Below, in pieces: positions 1 through 15,600 of a stretch of DNA of 64,000 bases. The position numbers and the translations under genes were made by a program. The stretch is from the NCBI GenBank assembly GCA_031761405.1, contig JASEVX010000001.1, positions 197,787,853-197,851,852 on the forward strand, read 5' to 3'. The notes beneath the pieces were generated by a model. That model saw only the letters and a list, made by a program, of their open reading frames with translations. It was not told the origin of the DNA and made no database searches. Source of the DNA: Serripes groenlandicus. Taxonomy: Eukaryota > Mollusca > Bivalvia > Cardiida > Cardiidae. Every line of letters starts with the position of its first letter. The first letter of the stretch is position 1.

Positions 1-119
1 TGGGAAAGGATAAATAGGTAAATTTAAAAACAATTCAGATTTTTCTTATTTCATCTCTTTATGTCAATGCCATTTGCCAATTGTCAATCTGATTTTTATT
101 TTCTTATTAAGAGATTTGA

Positions 120-295
120 TTCAACATGTTTTAAATAATACCAAAGAATATATTTCTCATATTGAACAATTTCTCTTTTTGACACATTGTTTTCAATTCT
201 ATCAAATTAGTATACATTCATATAAAGAGATATTCCATCTTGTAGCAGGTATGGTTCCAAAGTCATCTGTTGCAGATTTGTTTTAAGTGGGAAAG
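120..295. mobile_element. TTAA MITE, right part
   Basis: GAACAATTTCTCTTTTTGAC to TTTTAAGTGGGAAAGG. A further family end (GGGAAAGGA) lies at positions 1-10. Confidence 0.7.
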
Positions 296-550
296 GTTAA
301 AGTAAATATATGTACAATGTCCTTAGTCTTATCTGCAGTGTGAATGTTTCACACATTTTGAGGCATCTGCAGCAGACAACTACCGTGTATTGAAAATATT
401 GTGGCAATATCCGATATTGCTCTATTATATAATGAATGTGTTTTATACTTATTTCGTGTGCATAATACACAATTTCCAATACTACATGTTATTTCACAGC
501 AACAATGGTAATTGGTTTAATGGACGGTCACTGTTTGCCTGAAAACTCAC

Positions 551-638
551 CTCCATACTAGACTTGGAATCTCCTAGAACAGGTAGTATTAACTGTAAAA
601 CATCTTCTCTATTGGACCCTGCATAGGCTAAACCTAAC
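551..638 (-). CDS. PSMD2: PSMD2 coding exon 12 (last in window)
   Basis: Encodes [20 protein letters not shown] and then LGDSKSSME. The acceptor is ATTACAG and the donor GAG|GTGAGT. The Gly codon split with exon 11 restores the human-type [10 protein letters not shown] motif. The following exon would start left of position 1. Confidence 0.94.
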
Positions 639-3600
639 CTGTAATGAACAAGTGATTATAGGATTAATTGATTGGAATTTAATGCCAATTTCAAACAGTA
701 TTCCAGTTATATCACAGTGGTCACTGCACCTAATCATGGCTATGAAGGAACACATGGGTCACATTCCAATAAACCAATAATTATAGAAAAGTCATACGGA
801 TGAAGGACAAACACTGGTGAATCACATGTAGTGTGTAAAGCAAGTACACTTTGATATATAAAAAGGGTGAATGCTATTTTCAACAGTACACTTCATGCTT
901 CTCTTACAGACTTAATTGGCAAAAATATGGACAAGAACACCACAGAGCAAACACCAACACTTGTCTGCTTTTTTCTGAGTCGAAAAAGAGGCATTACTGA
1001 ATAATGTTTGTATGGTGTTTAGGTTGCATTCAACAATTTTAGTTATATCAGCACTACTGGTCCATTTATCGTGACACAGGCAAATCAGTTGTAATGCTTG
1101 TATGGTGTTTCACACTGCATTCAACAATTAGATATTTATATCAGTTTTTCCTGTGTAAGTTACCAGCACTTCTGGTTCATTTATCCTACGACATGCAAAT
1201 CTGTTATAATGCTTACTCTACAATTGTTAGCGCCATGGAGGAAAATCCATTACTTCCATTTTGAAAGTCTTCGGTACGACTTCGCAGTGGATCGCACTCT
1301 CACCGTTTAACAACGAGGAAGAAGCTCTACCAATACACCACAAAGGCAACACATGGGAAAGAATTAACCCTTTCCCACATAAGGCATGCTTTCTGAAGCC
1401 TCTGCATTAGGCAACTTGAAACCAATGAGGCAAAAGAAGAAATTTTATTCAATATTAGAGGGTTTCCATTTTTTTGACAATGTTTTCAAAGTTGTCAGCT
1501 GCAGATTTGTTGTATATGGGAAAGGGGTAAACAAATAAATTGAGAGAATATCTACTTCTCTTACCCGATTATAGCACCAGTTCTCATAACACTACTGTTG
1601 TGCATCACGTAATCCGACAGCAAGGCTAGCGCTGGATCACACTCATTTCTCACACCAGAGTTTACAATACCGCACGCTAACAAGGCTCCAGCCTGTATCA
1701 AATACAAATATAGAGCCATGAAAAACATTGTGTTCATCATTTCCTAGATGCAGACGCATTTTGAAGCGTCTTGACCATAACAAGCAATTTTCTTCGTTTA
1801 CCACATGTTTTCAACTCTATAATTATTCTTTCATTTGTATTCATTTTTCCCCATTCTTCCCTCGATATTTTTAAAGTTGTCTCCTGCAGATCTGTTGTAT
1901 GTGGGAAAGGGTTAAGATATGCAAATATATCAATCATATTCTATACTTGTTTCAGAAACATAAATTTCATTCTCATTGTTGATCTAGATGATATCGAACA
2001 AAATATGATTGAAAGTAAAGAAACGTTTCAAGTGTTAAGCTTTTATTTAGATTCTTACAAAAATATTTACGAAACAAATTAGAAAATGCTTGGAAACAAT
2101 AAATTCACGTAAATAAGTAGACAAGCCTAAAATCATAGTTTACCGATTTATTCGAAAATCTATTAAAAATGTGTTTTATACAATGTCATTGAAAACATAA
2201 ATACATTTAATAGAATGAGGGCTTTAAAACCAGCGAAGTCATGGATTATTGAAATAATGTTCATTGATGGACTAAACGACTTACCTTGATATAGTCTTCT
2301 GATGAGTAAAGGTATTTATCTATCTGTGTTAATCCACCATCTACGTCCCACAGTAATATTAAACCTAGAGAAGCTGTGGCACTCAACATACCTGAAAAAT
2401 AGTTCAAATATACGAGTCCGGTTACAGATTTTCCTATCATTTGTAATTGTATTGTGCATTCTGTAAATATCTGTGTAGGTCTGGGCATCCCTAGTGTACG
2501 TTCAGATAGTCTCGAGTTCTCAATAATTTGACAAAGGATTTAATGTTTCCGTAGAAGGGCTTTGATATGTGTAAAACACAAGTTGATCTCAATAATTCTG
2601 GTCTTACATACAATTTCATTTTTATTTCATTTCCATTATACCCATGCCTGGAATAGCCCTTTCCCACATACAGACATATTTAAACGCATCTGCAGCAGAC
2701 TTTTGAAAACATTGTTGAACAAGAGTACCGCAAACGGTACATAATACGCCCGTCAGGAACTTCTTTGTAAGTTTCCTCTTTGTTTTGATATATTGTTTGT
2801 TTGTAAAAAGTTAATAAAGTCGTTCAGGAATAAGTTGTTAAAGAATAATGGGAAACTATGAAAAATGCATAACTCATGCAGAAATTGACAAATATTCTAA
2901 GTCCAAAAAGGGGCATAACTCATTCAAAAATTGACGAAATCCGAGGAAATGTGAACTTGATCTGTGACACTTGATTACAAAGCCATATACATAATTTCAG
3001 CTCAATACATCAAAGCATGTAGAAAAAAAGTGCGGAAAACAAATATTCTAAGTCCAAAAAGGGGCATAACTCATTCAAGAATTGACGAAATCCCAGGAAA
3101 TATGAACTTGATCTGTGACATATCACTACAAAGCCTAATACACAATTTCAGGTCAATAGCTCAAAGTATGTAAGAAAAAAGTGCGGAAAACCAATATTCT
3201 AAGTCCAAAAAGGGGCATAACTCATTCAAAAATTGACGAAATCCGAGGAAATGTGAACTTGATCTGTAACTCATGATTACAAAGCCATATACATAATTTC
3301 AGCTCAATAGATCAAAGCATGTAGAAAAAAAGTGCGGAAAACAAATATTCTAACAAATATTCTTTCTAACAAATATTCTAAGTCCAAAAAGGGGCATAAC
3401 TCATTCAAAAATTGACGAAATCCCAGCAAATATGAACTTGATCTGTGACATATCACTACAAAGCCTAATACACAATTTCAGGTCAATAGCTCAAAGTATG
3501 TAAGAAAAAAGTGCGGAAAACCAATATTCTAAGTCCAAAAAGGGGCATAACTCATTAAAAAATTGACGAAATCCGAGGAAATGTGAACTTGATCTGTAAC

Positions 3601-6600
3601 TCATGATTACAAAGCCAAATACATAATTTCAGCTCAATAGATCAAAGCATGTAGAAAAAAAGTGCGGAAAACAAATATTCTAACAAATATTCTAAGTCCA
3701 AAAAGGGGCATAACTCATTCAAAAATTGACGAAATCCCAGGAAATATGAACTTGATCTGTGACATATCACTACAAAGCCTAATACACAATTTCAGGTCAA
3801 TAGCTCAAAGTACGTAAGAAAAAAGTGCGGAAAACCAATATTCTAAGTCCAAAAAGGGGCATAACTCATTCAAAAATTGACGAAATCCGAGGAAATGTGG
3901 ACTTGGTCTGTAACTCATGATTACAAAGCCATATACATAATTTCAGCTCAATAGATCAAAGCATGTAGAAAAAAAGTGCGGAAAACAAATATTCTAACAA
4001 ATATTCTAAGTCCAAAAAGGGGCATAACTCATTCAAAAATTGACGAAATCCCAGGAAATATGAACTTGATCTGTGACACATCACTACAAAGCCTTATACA
4101 AAATTTCAGCTCAATAGCTCAAAGTATGTAAGAAAAAAGTGCGGAAAACCTGAACGGACGGACATGACCATACCATAATACGGACCGTTTTTAAAAAACG
4201 GTCGTATAAAAATGAGAAATTACTCATGAGCAATTTCACCCTTTTCCATTTTGTTTTCAACTGCGATCCGATAATCATCCTTTCACATATGGAGATTTTC
4301 CATACATCTAAACCTTAATGTATACAATGTCGTCTATTGCAGATTTTTTGTAAGTGGGAAAGGGATGATAATGCGTTTGATTAGTCTGATACACAAGATG
4401 ATCTCGATATTTGCTTTTGTATCTGCATCTGTGATGTTTGTATTTTTTAACCCAATACTTCACATGACTTTTCAAAGGTTGTCTGCTTTACAATCATCAG
4501 ACGAACAATATTAAAAATCTAGAAGACTGAACAATTTATATTGATAAAGAGTTTATTGCAATGTTTTCAAAAGTCATGTTCAATGGCAGGTGTCAAGTGG
4601 TGTCCGTGTTAACCCTTTCCCTCGTACGATAATTCTGCAGCAGACAACTTATTTTGTCAAAAAATTGAAAATCTCTGTAATTGAATGGATAACCTATGAC
4701 TAAAAGTGGAAAACATTGTGTCAAAAGGAGAAATTGCACGTTTTGTGCAATTTCTTCTTTTGTCACTATGTTTTCAAATAGCCGTCTGCTGCAGAGGCGT
4801 CAGAAAGCGTCTATATGAGGGAAAGGGTTAAGTAATGGGTTAAACTCATTACACATTTGTTCATTGCTCATTTCCTTCATCCAGTGGATGAAAAAAAATC
4901 AATTAAGACAAGTAGACTTACCATGATCTTTATTTTTATATAGCCATTTGTTACCATCCTCCATGAGAAGTTTGTCTTGTCCAAAACCTGTGTTTACAAA
5001 ACCATTCACGAACGATGAAGACAGATTTTGTCTGGCTGAGTCAACATTTGATGTGCCCAGAGAGCCTCCTGTATAAAACAATAATTGATTGCTTGAATAT
5101 GATTTTATGCTATTTTAAACAGTATAAGAGTTGAAATATGGGACCCTGTTGCGAAGTAGGAATTTGTACTCGAGACCCCTGATAAACCTTGTTAAATGAG
5201 AGTCAACATCTTCCTATAACAACTGAACTATTTCCACATATAAACACTAATGCATGTCATAAAAATTTGTATAAAGTAATTTGCTAATAGTGAAGGCACC
5301 ATCTTGAAGTTGAATATCACCCGTCTTCTTAGTCCATATTTATAATGAGCAATTTCTCCTTTTGTCACATTGTTTTCAACTTTATTCAATAAATGATATT
5401 TCATTTATAGAGTTAACATCTTTTTACCAAGGTGTTTTCAAAGTCGTCTGCTGCAGGCTTGTTGTATGTGGGAAAGGGTCAAACAGAGTGTTATAACCAG
5501 GTTGTCTCAAGGTTTCATTCATATGTAAATCTCAGCATGTGATCTACATTACACTACTTTCAACAATTTGTTCAGTCCTATCACAGCAAATGTTTGCTGA
5601 CATCATCAAGTCAGTCAACCTATGCCGCTTTCGGAGAAAGCCATTAAAACCCTTTTTCAAATCTTTGGTATAAATCGGCAAGGGATCAAACCCACTGCCT
5701 CCCACACACAATTGGATGCTCTACCACTACAACACAGAGGCGGACACACACCTCTATAAATAGATGAACGAGATCCGTCACAAGTCACTGTCAGCATACG
5801 ATGCTGGGTAGGGACTTGTAAATAAACATTGTGAAAAAACAACGTCCACGCGCACAGCAATGACATATGGTGACACCAGTCTCTCCTGGGACACAGCCCA
5901 AGCAATGTAATGAGTACTTCTATAGTACATTAGTACATTGAGAAATCACTTTCATATTTAGATTAAAAATAAAAGCACCATTTAACTTCTTTTTTTTTAC
6001 TTAAAAAACTACAAAGGAATTAACTTACGTGTAGGTTCTAGATGAGACTTGTAAATATCATCAGGAACTTTGGGCTCCATAATGTCCAACTTTAAATAAA
6101 ACAAATACAATTTTTTTTTAATATAGGTCCAAACATTAACAGGTCTTTGCCCCCACTATATCCATCTTAAAAATCAAAATAACTATTTCAATGAGATGTT
6201 TTATTAATAACGCACTTGTAACATAAAGGTTAATGGTCAAATACGGTTTTAATAAAATAATACTTCTCATCAGGAGCACTGATTAAGATTTAACATATAT
6301 ATAAATCAGGCATTCAAATGACTTTCCTTCACAAAATATTTAGTGATTCTCTTTTGAAACAGAGGTTCTTAATAATCAGAACATTTTAAAATATCATGTC
6401 TACATATTTAACCCCTTCCCGCATACAATACATATGCAGCAAAATACTTTGACAACATGTAGGACTAGGCAAAAACATAGAGAACAAGAGGCCCATGAGG
6501 GCCTATGCTCTACTGGTATGGTTCTTTGGTCATTTTCAATCCAGAGCATGTATGTATGGTGAAGATCGGATAGTAAATGGAGGCTCTTTTGTGTTCACAA

Positions 6601-9600
6601 GCTGTATTATAGCAATTTTTACAATTTCATGGGCCATAATCCAGTCTTGCATGGGCGGATCTAGCTGGTTTTCAAAAGGAACCAAGCTCTCATCAATATT
6701 TAACTACTATCTAAATTTGGTGAAGATCAGATAGTAAATGAGGCCTCTATTGTGTTCACATGCTCAATTATAGCAATTTGGACAATTTCAAGGGCCATAA
6801 TCCAGTCTTGCATGGGCGGATCTGGCTGGTTTAGGAAAGGAACCGAGCTCTCATGGATATCTTACTACTGTATAAGTTTGGTTGAGATACAATCAAAAGT
6901 GAAGATTATCGTGTTAAAAAGTTCTTTTATAGCAATTTTGACCATTTCAAGGGCCATAATCCAGTCATGCATGGGCGTATCTGGCTGGTTTTCGAAAGGA
7001 ACCGAGCTCTCATGGATATCTAACTACTGTATAAGTTTGGTTGAGATACAATCAAACGTGAAGACTGTATCGTGTTAACAAGCTCTTTTATAGCAATTTT
7101 GACCATTTCAAGGGCCATAATCCAGTCATGCATGGGCGGATTTGACTGGTTTTCAAAAGGAACCGAGCTCTCATAGATATCTAACTACTGTATAAGTTTA
7201 GTTGAGATACAATCAAAAGTGAAGACTGTATCGTGTTAACAAGCTCTTTTATAGCAATTTTGACCATTTCAAGGGCCATAATCCAGTCTTGCATGGGCGG
7301 ATCTGGCTGGTTTTCGAAAGGAACCGAGCTCTCATGAATATCTAACTACTGTATAAGTTTGGTTGAGATACAATTAAAAGTGAAGACTGTATCGTGTTAA
7401 CAAGCTCTTTTATAGCAATTTTGACCATTTCAAGGGCCATAATCCAGTCATGCATGGGCGGATCTGGCTGGTTGAGATACAATCAAAAAAGAAGACTGTA
7501 TCGTGTTAACAAGCTCTTTTATAGCAATTTTGTCCATTTCAAGGGCCATAATCCAGTCATGCATGGGCGGATCTGGCTGGTTTTCGAAAGGAACCGAGCT
7601 CTCATGGATATCTAACTACTGTATAAGTTTGGTTGAGATACAATCAAAAGTGAAGACTGTATCGTGTTAACAAGAAATTGTTTACGGACGGATGCACGCA
7701 CGGACGACGGACACATCGCCACGACATAAGCCCTTCTGGCCTTTGGCCAGTAGAGCTAAAAATCAATAAATTAAGACAGAATTATATTTTTAAAAATATT
7801 GTGACAAAAGGAGAAATTAGTAGTTTTGAGCAATTTCTCTTTTTGTCACAATGTTTTCAAAAATCATCTGCTGCAGGTGTCTGTATGTCGGAAAAGGGTT
7901 AACAAGGTAGAAAAGAAAACTAAAGTTAGGTCTTCTTTTATTTGTAACTATTATAGGCTTGATATAGTATTTGAGAACATTTTGTTGTTGTTGCTAGCAT
8001 ATTCAACATTATTACCCACCTCTCTAGCTAAAGCCAGGAAGTTGTTGTTGAGATGAGTATTAGACATGATTTCCACCAGCTCATCGTACTCCTCCATATC
8101 CTCATTCAAATCCAAATAGATCTGCTGTCTGCCCAGCATGAATGCAAGCTGCTTCTGTACCATGCTAAAAGGATACAAGCGTAATATTGTTGTTGTAATT
8201 TAAATAACCTTCCATTGCTACATGAAGTTCTCGATACCATCAGAGATTTCTTTCATAGAAAAAACTAGAAATATCACTGAAGGTGATGAATACCCCCAGC
8301 TGGTGCCTGACAAAATACATATGTATGAGAAATTCAAGGGACCATAACTCATTTAAAAATAATTCCAGTGCAACACGCCGACAATATGCACAATTAGGCT
8401 TGGTATCAATCAGTTTTGTGAAGTTATATTGAATTCTGAACATGGGTTGCTGAGATATAGTGTTCACAAGAAATGTCTACAGACCAACGGACCGACAAGC
8501 GTGACTCCTATATAGCCCCCATATTCAATGTATCTGGGGGTATAATAATTTTGTTTCATACTCTTTATTTTCATAATTTCATCCGCAATTCTATTCAATA
8601 CTCGAACTTGTACATAATTGGAGAAATTACATGTACCGTATAAATTACAGATATTACGAAGTCGCCCAGGCTTTTCATTTTAATGATGTTTAAAACTTGG
8701 ATGGAGATGTTTATTCTGATAAACTTTCATGAAGATTGGATGTAAAAAACATTGCATATAGAGTGTTAACAAGGCAATTGTTTAGTTCAAACTTATTTAT
8801 TTTACATCGATCGCGAAACAAGCTTTAAGCTTATATTAATCACGCCGATGTCTGCTTCCTGGATACCTAACCAGTACTTGCGCCGTTTGTGTCGAAAATC
8901 CCAAATGCAAAACCCGCTTATTACGAGATTCGAACCCGGGACCTTTGGTATAAGAGACCGAAGCTCTACCTCTGTACCACTGTTTTCCAAGGCAATTGTT
9001 GATGACGTACAACAGATGGACTATGTGATCACAATAAAAAATCTAAATCCAAAACGTTTAACCTAGTATAAGAACAGAACACTTACATATCTTTACAAGA
9101 CATAAAGATTTCCTCCACCAGTTTCAAGTCATTCAACTGCATGGCAAACCTCAGAGCCTGGGGATACTGTTTGAATCGTCTGTATAAATCTACTGCTGTT
9201 TTCAGTAGCGTCAGGTTTTCAGGATCAGGAACATAAGCAACACAACTGTAACACAGAAAAGGTAGTCTCATTTATTAAATCTTTCCCACAAAATAGGAGG
9301 TGCAGGTGAACATTTGTGTATAAGAAATAAAGTTGCTAGAGTGATGACATGGTTTCATACACTTATAATAGTCACTGCGACATTGACCTTTGGCCTAGTT
9401 GAACTTGAACAAGATCTTGTACAAGAGTCAATGCTTGTGAACATATGATTTAAGTTTCATTAAAATGAGAAAAAAGAGCGATGACGTAGCTTTGTACAAA
9501 CGTATAACAGATGCTGTGACTAAGGTTGGTGAAACACAAACTCGTATTTGAGGCAATGCTGTTTAACAGTTTCATAACAATCGAATAAAAAAAAAAGTTC

Positions 9601-12600
9601 TAAGAGCAATGACGTCACTTTTTATCGACTTTTTACATCAGTGAAATGCAAACTTGTACAGACGTGATGTTGGTAAACATGTTTGTTGAGTTTCATCCCA
9701 ATCAGGCTGTCTATGGATGCGCAAGCGCAAGATGATCTGAATCTAAATGTGTCGCAAATACCCAATATTTTTTTTTTGTTCAGCACAACTCATTTTACCT
9801 TGTAAGATAGAGACACACTCGAGTGTAGGCAGAATCATCCACATAATCGTGTAACATGTCCAATCTCTCTATTTCCATCAGTAAATCACACGCCTCAGCT
9901 TCTGCATTATGGGCCATGTGATACGGAACAATGTCCTTCACCATCTTCAAAAGCCTTTCCTTCATCTCAGAATCTTTCTCCTCTAAGTCCTGCCATTCTA
10001 GAGAAACTTGTCCAGCGAGATGTCTGTAAACATGAGAGACAGTATCAGTGCATGTCTTACAGTCATTTTCAGAATTTGTGGACCAAATTATGTACACAGG
10101 TTAGGCCTCATTAAGCTGGTTTCAAAATGCAAAAAATAAGAAGATGCTCTTCACTGTTGGTAAATGATCAATAGTAGATTGTGCACTGTATACTTAGGGC
10201 TGTTCCAGGAAAAAATGTCTAGAGGGGGAGGAACGAACACCAATTTTTAATTTTTATTAAAATATTTCTCATGATCTGATTTTCAACTCTTTTCAAGAAT
10301 AATTCTTTCATTTATATAAATATATTTTCAAATTTTTAAAGTTGTCTGTTGCAGATTGTAGTATAAGGGTAAGGGTTAACTAAATCAGTAAATGAACATT
10401 TTCTGTTGACCTTACCTGACATATTCGTGTCCCCATGACCCTATCTCTTCTTTAGATCCAAGAAGTCTGTATTTCAAACTATCCCTGTTATCAGAAATAG
10501 TCATCCCCAGGACAGATATGACATCAGCACAAAACATCTGTAATTTCAAATAGTAATTTTTATGAATATGTGACAAGTTAATTTAAAGTTTTTCTACAAA
10601 AGGCTTTTACTTAACCTTTTTTTTATTTTTCACTCCACGAGTTGAAGCTATAGTGGTTGTCATAATCTGTTGTCTGTTTCTTGTTTTTGGCCAATTGTGG
10701 CAATTTCAACTGCTTGTGAAGGATATTAGTTAAAAGCATACAAGCGCTTAAAAAGAATCTAAACCAAATGACATTTGTGGAAATGGAATATCCATATTAT
10801 AACAAGAGTTGTCGGAGGACAATATAGCTCGCCTATCAGGGATATCGTCTATCAGGGCCTACTTCAGAACAGTTATAGCATGGGTATAAAGTCCAAAATC
10901 CAAAAGTGGAATAATTCAGTTGAAATTGAATTTACAAAAGAAAGACAAGAATTACGCGTAATTAAATGTCTCACTGTGTCCCCTGCTTTGACTATCAAGG
11001 CAAGTGTAAAAGACAAAAAGTAAACAAAACTCTAACATTGAGCTAAACACAATTATTTTTAAACAAGAAATAATAAAAAAAAAAAGTTAAAAAATACAAG
11101 AAATTTAAAAAAAAAAATTGAGCTGAACACAAAGTTCCAAAATTCAAGAAAAAAAATAAAAAATATGCCCAATTTTCAAAATCCAGCAAAAAACAAATGT
11201 TTTACCCCAAAAAATATGAAAGCCCTAGAACCAGTACTTATTGAGAAAAAAAAAAAATTCGAAACTTTAACGTTGAGCTAAACGAAAATTGAAAAATACA
11301 AGAAAAGAAAAAGAAAAAAATCCAAATGTTTGAAAAAAATCCATTCCAGAGTTATGGGACTTGACATACAAGGTCCCCTAATGACCCTGAATAAGTGTGT
11401 GAAGTTTGAAAGCAACAGCATACACAGTGTCTGAGAAAAGGCCTTGCATGCAAAGGTTTGACCAAATTTCTAAGTCCAAAAAGGGGCACAATTCAGTCAA
11501 AATCCATTCCAGAGTTATGGGACTTGACATACAAGGTCCCCTAATGATCCTGAATAAGTGTGTGAAGTTTCAAAGCAACAGTATACACAGTGTCTGAGAA
11601 AAGGCCTTGCACGCAAAGGTTTGACCAAAATTCTAAGTCCAAAAAGGGGCACAATTCAGTCAAAATCCATTCCAGAGTTATGGGACTTGACATACAAGGT
11701 CCCCTAATGATCCTGAATAAGTGTGTGAAGTTTCAAAGCAACAGCATACACAGTGTCTGAGAAAAGGCCTTGCACGCAAAGGTTTGACCAAGCTGGCAAC
11801 GCAGACGCCAACGCCAAAGCCAACGCGATAACATAAGCTCCCCTATTTCTTCGAATAGGCGAGCTAAAAAGGCCATTAAATGCTTAATTAAAATTGTAAA
11901 AATCTCAATTTCATAATTCTTATTTTTTCTGTAATAGATGTGAAAAATAGCCCAACCCCCTGTTGGCCATGTTTTTTGACCAATCAACATGGCTTGAAGT
12001 AATCTTATACAGACTCGCCCAAAGAACATTTTTATTTGGAAATTGGCCTTATACTTTTGGAGAAGAAGATTTCTAAGGTTTTCAATATAAAAATATAAGA
12101 CAAAACAGCCCAACCAGGGCTGTACAAATCCCATAGCCCGACGCCCGGGACAAGTCATAAATCGCATCGGGCAAGTCGCTAATTGCAACATCTCAGTCCC
12201 GGACAAGTGGCATTTTCCAAAAATCCACGTCCCATTATATCAACCCATTTACGTAACAGTGAATGCAAATTACTGTGTCTGGTAGCCCGGCTTAATTACT
12301 AACACACATGTCTGTCGTGTATAAATTTGACTGTATGTTACATGCGAAAAACCACTCGCGCGTGACCATAACAAATCAATAACAGTAGGCGGAGTTACCC
12401 AACTGTCAGATCGAAAGTTTCAGCCAACCGAATCGCGTCAGTAATAGTCGATTAACGTGATATATATGTATCCAATAAGGCTGTCCAATCATAAGTGACA
12501 ATTGTTCCTTGGGGCTGTGTTATTTCATGAAAGCTAGGGAATTACCTATGGATCGGTCTCATTAAAATATTCCCTTAAATGTATTTTGATCCATATTTCT

Positions 12601-15600
12601 ACTTTCGGTAAGCGATGTTTGCAAACTGGTGCAAACCGGTTCAGAAAGACTTGTAAGAAATTTTCGCCATGCAGAAGTTAATAAAATAAATTCGATCCAA
12701 ATTAAAGACAATACGACGACTGCTAACAATTATCTTGCCGTTTATCAATTTGAAATACCTTCAAGATCGACATAATATTCGTTATATCAGGGACACAAAG
12801 AAAATTGTTTGGAATGAAATATATAAATGATTCCCCGAGTATGATAATTGCCCAATCACGGCTTTGTTTACCAAAATTAATTAGCATAAATGGCGGGAAA
12901 AAAATCATATGACTTAATAGTTGCGATTTCATTTGGATGAAATGAGAAATTGGGTGAATGACATTCGCGACCTGACGACCCCGATGTTTACATTCAACGC
13001 TGTTTACCGATTTCTAATTCTCAAAGTAGGGAACCATGATTAACATTGCGCAATCATCAAAATGGCGGCTATGCTGCGAATAATACCGCAACACCAATCT
13101 GACTAAAGTACACGATCTGACCAAATGTAAATGCGTAGCGTTAATAGATGATTTTAATGAGATTGACCGCAACACATGAAACAAATTTCACGTTTTGTTG
13201 TCTTTCATTTTTTTTTAATAGATTTTTTGATTTAATAACTACATTGAACCTGATAAATTTGACTTTTGGTTAATAAAATTGAATTTATCAATGTCTTTCT
13301 TTGTAAAACTGACCCTGGTATCGAACACTGCCCTGTTTCGGTGACCTTATTATTTTGTTATCTTCTATTTGAAAAGTACTATTGCATCATTTGACTATGT
13401 TGTCTCAAGCTTAACATTTCTGTCGATAGCTTTTGAATCTTTTGTAAATATGGATAAAATACATACATTTTATGCAGAATATTTCAAATAACCTAGTGAA
13501 AAATAATCTCTTTTCCAAATTTAATTTTTTTTTAACTGAATGCTGCACTACAGGTCTTTTGCAATAATGTTATTTGAATTGGTCACTACCCTTAACTCAT
13601 GTACAGTGTGTGCTCTTAATGTTATCTTTATACTGACCAGAACTAGAAAATAACCCACTAAAAAACAAATAAAACACTCAAGAAACCGCGATGTTAAACT
13701 TGGTTTGCAGAAAAGTGGGACAAGTGAGAATCTTAGCAGGACAAGTGGCATTCTGAAAGTCACTTGTCCTGGACAAGTGGCTGAATTATTTTTTTGTACA
13801 GCCCTGCCAACCCCTGGCAAACTTTTTTTTCCCACCAATCAATATGGCTTGAAGGAATCGGTTAAAGGTCACCCAAGGAACACTTCTACAATAATTATTT
13901 GAAAATTGGCCAAATACTTTTTGAGAAGAAGACGTATAAAGATTTTACTTCAGTTATAAGGCAAAACAGCCCCTCCCTCTGGTGGCCATGTTTTCAACCA
14001 TGAGCATGGTGTGAAGGAATCGGATAGAAGATTTCTACAAAATTATTTGAAAATCGGACAGATATTTTTGAAGAAGATTTTTACAAATTTCACTATAGCC
14101 ATATAAGGCAAAACAGCCCGTCCCCTTGTGGCCATGATTTTTGGCCATTCAAAATGGCTTGAATTATGCATGGATCAAAATAATTGAGAGAATGCTTTCT
14201 TTGAAGTTTCATTGTAATTGACCCACTGGTTACAGAAAATAATATATTATCGCCAGACAAAGCACGATCAAAATAACCTACCTTGGCTTGATGAATCGAA
14301 TGGACAATATACAAAGGGCAATCACAATAACTCACATGTAGCACTTCCTAAACAGGCGAGTTAAAAAAGTTCTTTAAACTAGTTTGAACTAACCTGTGTT
14401 TCTTTGTCCTTGATCTTTTCAAAAACTGTTTTAAGAGAATCATAATGGGGACGTAGGAACTTCAGAGGTTTAGGAACTGATGTCATGGAAGTAGTAGAGG
14501 ATCTAATCTGTGTTCTGAGACTTTCAAGGGCTGGTTTATACAGCTGCTGATCGGATTCCTAAAACCAGAAAAAAATACTTTATAATTAAGTAAATCTTAA
14601 ATTAAAAACAAAAATATTAAATGATTTGCCAAAGATTGTAATTGAGCGAATGTGGATTTTATCAACCCTTTTTTTTAGTTTTTAGTTACATTTAGTTGTA
14701 AAAATTCTGTTGAATAGCAAATCCCTATCATTGTTTGATGTAAAACTCTGCTACAACATCTGTAGCAGGTTTTGGAATGAGTGACATCATCACTCACCAG
14801 TTAGCTCAAGTGTTAAGTTAGCAAGCATCCCGATGACTAGCCATACTTATGTTCGATTTAACCTAATTTGAAATAACAATTCCCGCAACAAGTACCGGTA
14901 CCTTCAAGGAGTCAATTAAGCTAGTGTGTCACCCATCAAGGGCGAGGCACAAATGATGTTGGATGAATGTTGCTCAATCATCAATGTTGTGAAAAAACAA
15001 ACACTTTATAGTATACCAACTTTGCTACAAAAGTCGGCTTCTACAGCAACTGTTCCCCTTTCTCTGGACTTTGATCGAAGTCACACATTCCAGAAGCTTT
15101 TACCTTAACCTCACAGACGCAGATATTTAAAGAATGCCCAAAAGAGACTGTTTCACAAAGATCTCAAAAAAGTTACAATTGGAAAAACTTTCATTGTGAT
15201 ATTGACTTACTGTCAGTCTTTCAACAAGCATGTTAAGTTCATCTTGTAGTAGTTTGTCTTCTTCCGACTGAAATTAGAAAGAACATGAATGAAATTAAGA
15301 TTCTTATTTATTTTTCTGTTCGACAAAATTTGGATAAAACTTTTCTTAACAGTTCCTATTCTGTTAACCCTTTCCCAAATGAAGATTTATTTGGTCTAAT
15401 GGAGAACGACTCCTTATGAACAATTTCTTTCTTTGCCAAAATCTTTTCAAATGGAATCATTATTCAATATATTCATGTTTAGAGTTTCTCCCATTTTAGT
15501 CAATGTGTTTCGCCTGTTGCCGATCTGTTGTTTGTTGGAAAGGTGGGTTAACTACCTACGATATAAAGTGTAAATATCAGGTATGTTAACATGATGCAAA

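Noticed and set aside
2895..4150. CRISPR-like array
   Set aside because: Units of about 150 bp without short repeat-spacer structure, in an animal intron.
6495..7615. Open frames with repeated [12 protein letters not shown] peptides
   Set aside because: They are translations of the tandem core of an AGCTCTACTGG element; units drift in frame and no start, splice or protein-family support exists.
12115..13806. Coding capacity inside the hAT-like element
   Set aside because: Only short frames in both strands, none with transposase-like sequence.
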